A stretch of 64,000 nt of DNA from Siphonodentalium dalli (Eukaryota > Mollusca > Scaphopoda > Gadilida > Siphonodentaliidae). Below, one piece after another: positions 58,611 through 64,000 of this stretch. Numbering within the stretch: the stretch's first letter is position 1; every line of letters begins with the position of its first letter. The notes below the pieces were generated by a model. The model did not search any database and was not told the DNA's origin. It saw only the letters and a program-made list of their open reading frames with translations. The stretch lies in NCBI GenBank assembly GCA_032622095.1, contig CP136069.1, positions 67,543,319 to 67,607,318 of the forward strand, given 5' to 3'. The translations under genes and the position numbers were made by a program.

Positions 58611-58740
58611 TTTGTACCGCCAGTCGCGTAATCAGTATTATACGCATAGTTGGGACACTCGAATAGTATACTTCTACTCGTGTGAATCAATTCTCCGACC
58701 TTAACTGAGTCTTCAAACTTACCTACGATTACGGAGATAT

Positions 58741-59309
58741 TTTGGCCTATAAATATGGGAAAGAGGTAGGTCTAATTCAATAAATATTTGAAAACCTGGA
58801 TGCATGGACGATAATATAGTATAATTGCCGTTACGAAAATATGTAGGAAGCACGATGATGAAACCATTACACATGTCATATCTATGAATAGTCCGGACGT
58901 GAAACCTACATTACGGCATAGGACCAACCGTTGTCTGGTTTTCCTAAGATATCAAAGATCGGACATGTATTGCAGAGTCACAAACAAACTTGCGACACAC
59001 AGTTTTAACATGCCTAACTGCAGAGTCATAATTTGTCGGCTATATATTAGCATAACAAATATATTGATAATGGTAGTAGTTACATGCCAGACAAAATGGT
59101 TAAACCGACCCCATCAGTCCAATCGGCAAGGTGCAAAGCAGTACACAGCAATTGTGAAGCTGTATGGATCAAATCCCAATACATGTGTAGCACAGCGTTA
59201 TTTCTTGGTAAAATTATATCATCGCCATCAAAACTGACAATGTCGATTAGTGGACTAACGGTTGGAAACAACAACATATCCACAAACCAAACACATGAAT
59301 ACATGAGCA
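58741..59309. other. Spacer before the transposon-like gene
   Basis: Overlapping frames at 58884-59237 and 59084-59345 might include further upstream exons of the next gene, but I cannot confirm any. Confidence 0.35.
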
Positions 59310-59867
59310 AATTATATTCCAGGAACTCAACAGATAGCCAAAGCGTTGGGACAATATGTTCAGTGCGATTGGTTCAACTCGACCCTGGATACATCCAAAG
59401 ACTTAAACGGACCTCCGTTGATCCCCACATCAAGCCTTCTCGACTCTATAGATCCAGTCTTTCTGACAGCAACTGCCAACATCGTCGAACCTACATGTAT
59501 ACCACCGAAAAAACTCATCAGCCTCCTTCTCACCATTGAATACTTACTACACACAAGGCACTTAAACTACATTGGACATCTCGCATTCGCCTGTAATCTC
59601 ATGACATATTTTGTGACTGGGAACAAGACAGTCGTCAATCTGAACTCGTCATTGGGACCTTCTGGGAGTTATCATTCTCTAACAAAATGGTACGACAGTT
59701 TTACTACAAAACCAATTCTGTGTCCTCCATCTGTTGACATTGTAACATTCTTTGATAATAACCAGGTGGTATCAAAACGCTGGAGAGTTGTTGCAGATGC
59801 GAAACCTGAACGCAGTGCATCAACCACCATCGTCCATTTCGTACCACAAAAGGACAGCCAACTTTAA
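59310..59867 (+). pseudogene. Transposon-like gene of unknown function, N-terminal part
   Basis: The frame reads NYIPGTQQIAKALGQYVQCD and WFNSTLDTSKDLNGPPLIP. It continues through a segment with LLTIEYLLHTRHLNYIGHLA, VTGNKTVVNLN and VDIVTFFDNNQVVSKRWRV to a TAA at an A-run (59865-59875). I recall this order (paired with the downstream part) from a large family of uncharacterised, transposon-derived proteins in invertebrates, some annotated with a DUF6589-like domain. That link is from memory and not checked. A frameshift in the A-run separates it from the next part. Confidence 0.5.
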
Positions 59868-59889
59868 AAAAAATCCATCAATCCCAAAT

Positions 59890-61072
59890 AATTCGAAATA
59901 ATTCCAAAACTCCCATCTGCGACATCACCTGCAGTCGATTCTGTTCGCAAGGAATTGAACACCTATACCCAAGACAGAATTACGAAAATCTCTAGTGAAC
60001 AGAGGACGACGGGCAATATAATATCTGACCACATAGATAATGACAACTCTCCCACAGAACAAACGCCAAATGATCCATATTCATTCATTTCAGCAGGTTG
60101 TCAGACAGAAACCGCGACACACACAATGGGAGATCCGATTTTGGTAAACTCAAATTCTTACCAAACAATCACATCTGTTCTCCTGGAGATGCACAAGAGA
60201 CATCTGAGCGACAGAGAGTGGATGATCGTCGGTGGGGATGGCGTCCCGCATGTATACGGTGCGCGGATGGTAGAAAACCGGTTTACATGCCATCAGTGCA
60301 ACGCCAGCATCACAGGTGAGATGAATTTTAAAACACACATGTCGACTGACCACTCTATAGAAGTCGGACTGTCAGAGTTGAACAAATGTCGAACTTTCGG
60401 AAATCTTCTCCATGTTGCAGGTTTAGGCCACATAGAAATACACATGTTGAGGACACATTTCAAACTGATGTTGGATGTTTGCCTGAAGAACCTGGCTCAC
60501 CTCTTAGGTTTTCGTTCCATCAAGGCACTGATCACTTGCCAAGCAGCGACAAATCACAATGAGTCGTGGAAGATCTTTCAGATCTTCTTCCGATGCACAC
60601 TTGACGAGCTCATACTTCCATTTTGCAGAGACGCCATCATGAAGGAACTGCCAATGACAACCGATTCCTATTTTTCGTGGCTGTCTGGGGTGAAGAACGA
60701 CAATTACCTGTTCATGTTTCGGGAAGTAACAACATATGGCTTTTCACTCCACCTTTTCCGGGCTGCTGTCAGAAGACAGAACTGGGCCCTGATAGAGGCG
60801 TCGAAACTTCGGTTTTCTCCACTCTTCTATGTGACCAATGCGCCGAACTATCAGGAGCTGCTCTTGATAGACCGACTTATGATGGAGCAATGTCCAGCTG
60901 AGGTAAAGAGTTACATCGTGCGACATCTTGCCATGAACGTGTCTGGTCGCCCGAGTCAAGCGAAAGGTGGGGATTTCAACCTTGAGGCACGTAACAGGAG
61001 GATCAAAATGTGTCTCCCCCCGGGGCTACCAGATGGACGCGAGCCGCAAGGAACGTTGACTCTCTTGAGCAG
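59890..61072 (+). pseudogene. Transposon-like gene, central exon (DUF6589-like region)
   Basis: This open segment of nearly 400 codons has no needed ATG. It contains REWMIVGGDGVPHVYG, a zinc-finger-like CHQCNASITGEMNFKTHMST with DH (C-x2-C-x11-H-x5-H), GLGHIEIHMLRTHFKLMLDV, then LAHLLGFRSIKALI, SWKIFQIFFRCTLDELILPF, LSGVKNDNYLFMFREVTTYG and FNLEARNRRIKMCLPPGLPD. GGDG and HIEIHM could be acidic active-site blocks of an RNase H-like fold, but this is inference. The segment ends at a GTGAGA donor (61073) with AG left over, phase 2. No DNA-binding partner gene is adjacent. Confidence 0.55.
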
Positions 61073-61371
61073 GTGAGAATGCACATTCGAGTAGGCCTAA
61101 AATTTATAGTGTTTCAATGGTTCTGAGCAATGATATTGTCTTCAATAGGGGATGTTTGTGAAACTGATAGCGACCTAAATAATTAGATAGTAATACTTCT
61201 AACGCTTTAAGATAAAATATTTATACATTTATATCAATCTAAGTAGCCAGTTGAGATGCGATCAACACAACCCTTAAAACACCACCTAACAGTTTAACAG
61301 TTGACAGGGAAGTGTTACCTTCGGATAAACATTTCCGTGCTTACGATATTTCACGTAGTGTCACAGCTCAG
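61073..61371 (+). other. Proposed intron 1 of the transposon-like gene
   Basis: It begins GTGAGA and ends CACAGCTCAG; removing it keeps the frame (phase 2 on both sides). Confidence 0.4.
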
Positions 61372-61533
61372 GCACATCAATAAAATAAATGTCGACCCGT
61401 CGCATAGAAGTGATGACTGCCAACGACGACGAGGAAGAAAGTACACTGGATCGCGAAGTCATCGAGGCGTAATTACTGCAAGTCTGCAACCCCAAGAATA
61501 TCTTCCGTCGATCTCCCAGATTAACTCTAACAG
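61372..61533 (+). pseudogene. Transposon-like gene, proposed exon 2
   Basis: Open between the acceptor CTCAG and the donor AACAG/GTGAAT, encoding HINKINVDPSHRSDDC and QPQEYLPSISQINSN. It joins in phase 2 with the exon before and the exon after. It is supported only by splice consensus and phase agreement, since this part has no known motif. Confidence 0.4.
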
Positions 61534-62027
61534 GTGAATGCGGTAATCTAAACGTGAATGGTTATTTCAGTTATTGTATACTGTTCCAGATCTTATTCTA
61601 TTGCCGAATCAAAATTAAGATAGCTCATTCCACTATTCTTCCAATTAATCGTATCAAACCATCGATGGGGTAAACAGAGGGTACCATTGAGAGTCAATAT
61701 CAATGCAGCCATTGACTGAATTTCGAAGATGTTAACATATCGATCCTCTTTTCGTCAATTTTATCGTATAACACATCACATGCACCCAACAAGTGTACGC
61801 CCGTAGTGATTATATGCATTCGGTCCATGTGACGTGGTCAGATAGGGGATTCATAGCGTGCGATGGGCAGTTTATAGAACATGTATAATAGTCGATGTTC
61901 CACCCTAGATGTCATGTCATATTGGTTTTCTTTTCCTCGATCTATGTGTATTTTAAGACGGAATTTATATAGACGGTTTGACTTCATTATTCAATACCAT
62001 TCTCAGTTAATATTTTTAAACCAACAG
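61534..62027 (+). other. Proposed intron 2 of the transposon-like gene
   Basis: GTGAAT at the start; TTTTTAAACCAACAG at the end gives a pyrimidine-containing acceptor. Confidence 0.4.
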
Positions 62028-62970
62028 GTGCTACATCAGATCCACTGAACTTGATCTGGAGATCTACCGCTGGAGGTAAGTACTCCGAAAATCGTCCCAT
62101 CTTAGTCCAAGTGAAGACAAGAATTTAACAACACTCTCTGGCTCATTCGTGACAACTGATGCTAGGAGTTTTCATCAGATGACAGCGCAGAACATTGAGA
62201 TATATTACCATCATTACACAACCACTTCCCCATTCTCCAGACCACAAGACCTATCCCTGCTAAACATTACTCTTGAAAAAGAAGAGCAGAGTAAAACATT
62301 GGAGAAGACCAACGCGGAGTTAGGGAGACGCATAGTGACAGGATTCACGTCATTGAATGTGTCTGGAAATTTAATCGAAGGGGCTAATTTCTAGAAGAGA
62401 TGGGAGAATGGACTCAAACGGAGTAAGAAGTGTATACTGATTGAGTTCCTCAAGGAGATAAACGACACCATTTCTTCTATTCGATCAAGATTAATGCCAG
62501 AGACAGGTGAGAAAAATATACCAAAATCATATCACCTGGCGAGAAATCATTACTTCCTCAAAAACTTGATGACCCTTTCTGCTACAATGGTCACAATCCT
62601 TCCATCTTCTCGAAACATTTTTGGGGAAATAATGGAGAGAAATTCCACAAATTCAAATTTAATCAACATTCATCTCATCCACGGAACCACGACCACTGCC
62701 ACGACGACCACGACCACTTTTCGGCTTATTACTAGCTTTGCTGACAGCACCAAATCCACTACCGCGACATCGCCCACGCCCGCGCCCACGCAATCCGCGC
62801 CCCGTCATCCTGTGCATACTGGAATGGGTCCGTTTCCTGTGGCAGCTCTTGATAGAATCGAATACATTTTATTAGCAAAGACAGTAGAAACATATAGCAT
62901 TAACATTATTATCAAGGATATTTCATTTAGTAAGAAAACAGCGGGTAAAAAAAACCATTCTGCACAATAA
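62028..62970 (+). pseudogene. Transposon-like gene, proposed last exon with two stops
   Basis: Reading CYIRSTELDLEIYRWR, stop, VLRKSSHLSPSEDKNL and onward to LSLLNITLEKEEQSKTLEK, VTGFTSLNVSGNLIEGANF, stop, KRWENGLKRSKKCILIEFLK, EINDTISSIRSRL. TAA at 62077-62079 and TAG at 62392-62394 interrupt one continuous frame that otherwise stays open to 62970. 'EREx...WR..LR.S' followed by 'F..RWE...K...L..F..EI' fits the end of the same family, as I remember it. The final ~150 codons (Thr-rich) may be beyond the real end. Two nonsense codons plus the upstream frameshift make this a dead copy. Confidence 0.5.
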
Positions 62971-63352
62971 TTTATACAGATAAAACAGTTTAGCACTACT
63001 TTGATTCCAAATTCCGTGGCAATTGTGGCACAATTCTCAAGCGCCATGAGTTAATGGTACTGCACTTACCTCCTTGAACAGGTGGATTTGGACTTAATCG
63101 ATGTGACTCGCACATTTAAGTTACAGCATTCTGTATGACATCTGGATCTCCGCCGATACCGGCACAGACAACATGTGCCCACACAGTGTCCTCGGTAGTC
63201 CATACTACATCGCAGACGCCACATATGTTTTGGTCAGGGACGAGGTCGTGGCATTGAATGTGTCTGCTTATTGTATACCCGACAATAAACACGATGATGT
63301 CAAATTAAACAGAGAGTTTGCTATTGATAATGAAATCAAGCTCCATGAATTT
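62971..63352. other. Spacer without recognisable gene
   Basis: A frame opening at 63173 has no recognised domain and runs into repeats. Confidence 0.4.
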
Positions 63353-63445
63353 AGTTCCTTGTTCCTTGTTCCTTATTCGGCTCCTTATTCAAATCTTTTT
63401 AGTTCCTTGTTCCTTGTTCCTTATTCGGCTCCTTATTCAAATTCA
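63353..63445 (+). repeat. 51-bp direct duplication
   Basis: AGTTCCTTGTTCCTTGTTCC then TTATTCGGCTCCTTATTCAAAT occurs twice in tandem, itself built from CCTTGTT and CTTATTC sub-repeats. Confidence 0.9.
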
Positions 63446-63452
63446 GTCTCGG

Positions 63453-64000
63453 ATTGTGAGAGATCTATGCCATTGATGGCCCCTTTTGAGATGTATTCGT
63501 CCATAGCCACCCTAGAGGCAAATCTCTGTCAAAAAATTACCCCGCCAGCCCATTATACGCGGCCACAAATTGGGCGTAAGTAGAGCCTGGAACCAAACGG
63601 ACCATAAAATGTTGCGAAATTTCAGGTTGTGAGAGATCTATGTCATTAATGGACACTTTTGAGATGTATTCGTCCATAGCCACCCTAGAGGCATTTCACT
63701 GTCAAAAAATTATCCGGCCAACCCATTATACCCGGCCACAAATTGGGCGTAAGTAGAGCCTGGAACCAAACGGACCCTAAAATGTTGCGAAATTCCACAT
63801 TGTGAGAGATCTGTCACTAATGGTCACTTTTAAGATGAATTCGTCCATAGCCACCCTAGAGGCATTTCACTGTCAAAAATTTACCCGGTCAACCCATTAT
63901 ACCCGGCCACAAATTGGGCGTAAGTAGAGCCTGGAACCAAACATACCATAAAATGTTGCGAAATTCCAGGTTGTGAGAGATCTATGTCATTAATGGCCCC
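63453..64000 (+). repeat. ~173-bp satellite running off the right edge
   Basis: TTGTGAGAGATCTATG-type starts at about 63455, 63626, 63799 and 63971. Units share CATAGCCACCCTAGAGGCAA/TTTC, CCCATTATACCCGGCCACAA, ATTGGGCGTAAGTAGAGCCT and GGAACCAAACGGACC. There are about 3.2 copies in the window with few differences between them. Confidence 0.92.

Larger units (their letters stand above)
57517..58740 (-). mobile_element. LINE, internally deleted, with (CTTA)n 3' tail
   Basis: On the minus strand it reads, in order: a GAT-rich tract, the N-terminal endonuclease segment, then directly the last codons of ORF2, a 3' region, and a tail of CTTACTTACTTACTTA (57524-57540). RT and most of the endonuclease are missing. 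A simple-repeat tail of this kind is typical of LINEs that do not end in poly(A). Confidence 0.8.

Noticed and set aside
58384-58647. Met-rich frame on the minus strand at the GAT tract
   Set aside because: Repeat artefact in another frame of the LINE endonuclease region.
62655-62809. Short minus-strand frame starting MTGRGLRGRGRG, resembling a histone tail or RGG protein
   Set aside because: Only about 49 codons, no histone fold follows, and it arises from low-complexity CCACGACC-type DNA opposite a Thr-rich frame.
63173-63583. 136-codon frame near the right edge
   Set aside because: Its second half is encoded by a 51-bp duplication and the first satellite unit; the first half has no recognised domain.

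Overview
This is an AT-rich stretch of eukaryotic nuclear DNA, most likely from a marine invertebrate; a lophotrochozoan such as a mollusc is my best guess. The guess rests on pearl-like elements with internal tandem repeats, a tRNA-type SINE ending in CAATCAATCA repeats, decayed LINEs and a metazoan transposon-like gene with introns. No bacterial-type operons, rRNA or functional tRNA were seen, and I recognise no intact host gene. The window is almost entirely mobile elements, satellites and foldback sequences.

Layout. 1-1640: a broken LINE on the minus strand that runs off the left edge. 2133-2452: a tRNA-derived SINE. 2964-6792: seven head-to-tail copies of a pearl-like element, three of which are duplicated again as a 1.65-kb block. 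6900-7740: a large (ATC)n tract. 7.9-26.8 kb: spacer DNA with many hairpin or terminal-inverted-repeat elements. 36.5-39.5 kb: dispersed repeats built on TTGGAAATTTCCAAC, plus a third pearl-like family. 43.7-47.9 kb: a direct duplication and then a deleted LINE. 47.9-53.7 kb: a 341-bp satellite in two opposed arrays, each joined to a LINE 3' end, with a MULE-like transposase fragment between them. 55-58.7 kb: small duplications, a terminal-inverted-repeat element and another deleted LINE. 59.3-63 kb: a degenerate multi-exon transposon-like gene. 63.45 kb to the end: a ~173-bp satellite.

The main discovery candidate is 27240-35971. This 8.73-kb element is an almost perfect palindrome with two ~4.36-kb arms. 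It has AGAAGAATAGGGG termini and is flanked by a 6-bp direct repeat, GACAAA. Those ends match Polinton/Maverick elements. However, each arm carries only one large gene, a zinc-finger protein with an A32-like (DNA-packaging type) P-loop ATPase domain, plus small ORFs. No polymerase, integrase or capsid gene is present. It looks like an inverted-dimer, defective-genome-like Polinton derivative with a GC-rich hairpin centre.

Nothing here forms a host pathway. What links the parts is mobile-element mechanics: shared termini among three pearl-like families, LINE 3' ends fused to satellite arrays, and an unusual density of perfect or near-perfect inverted repeats. All functional assignments are read by eye from motifs; no database search was run.
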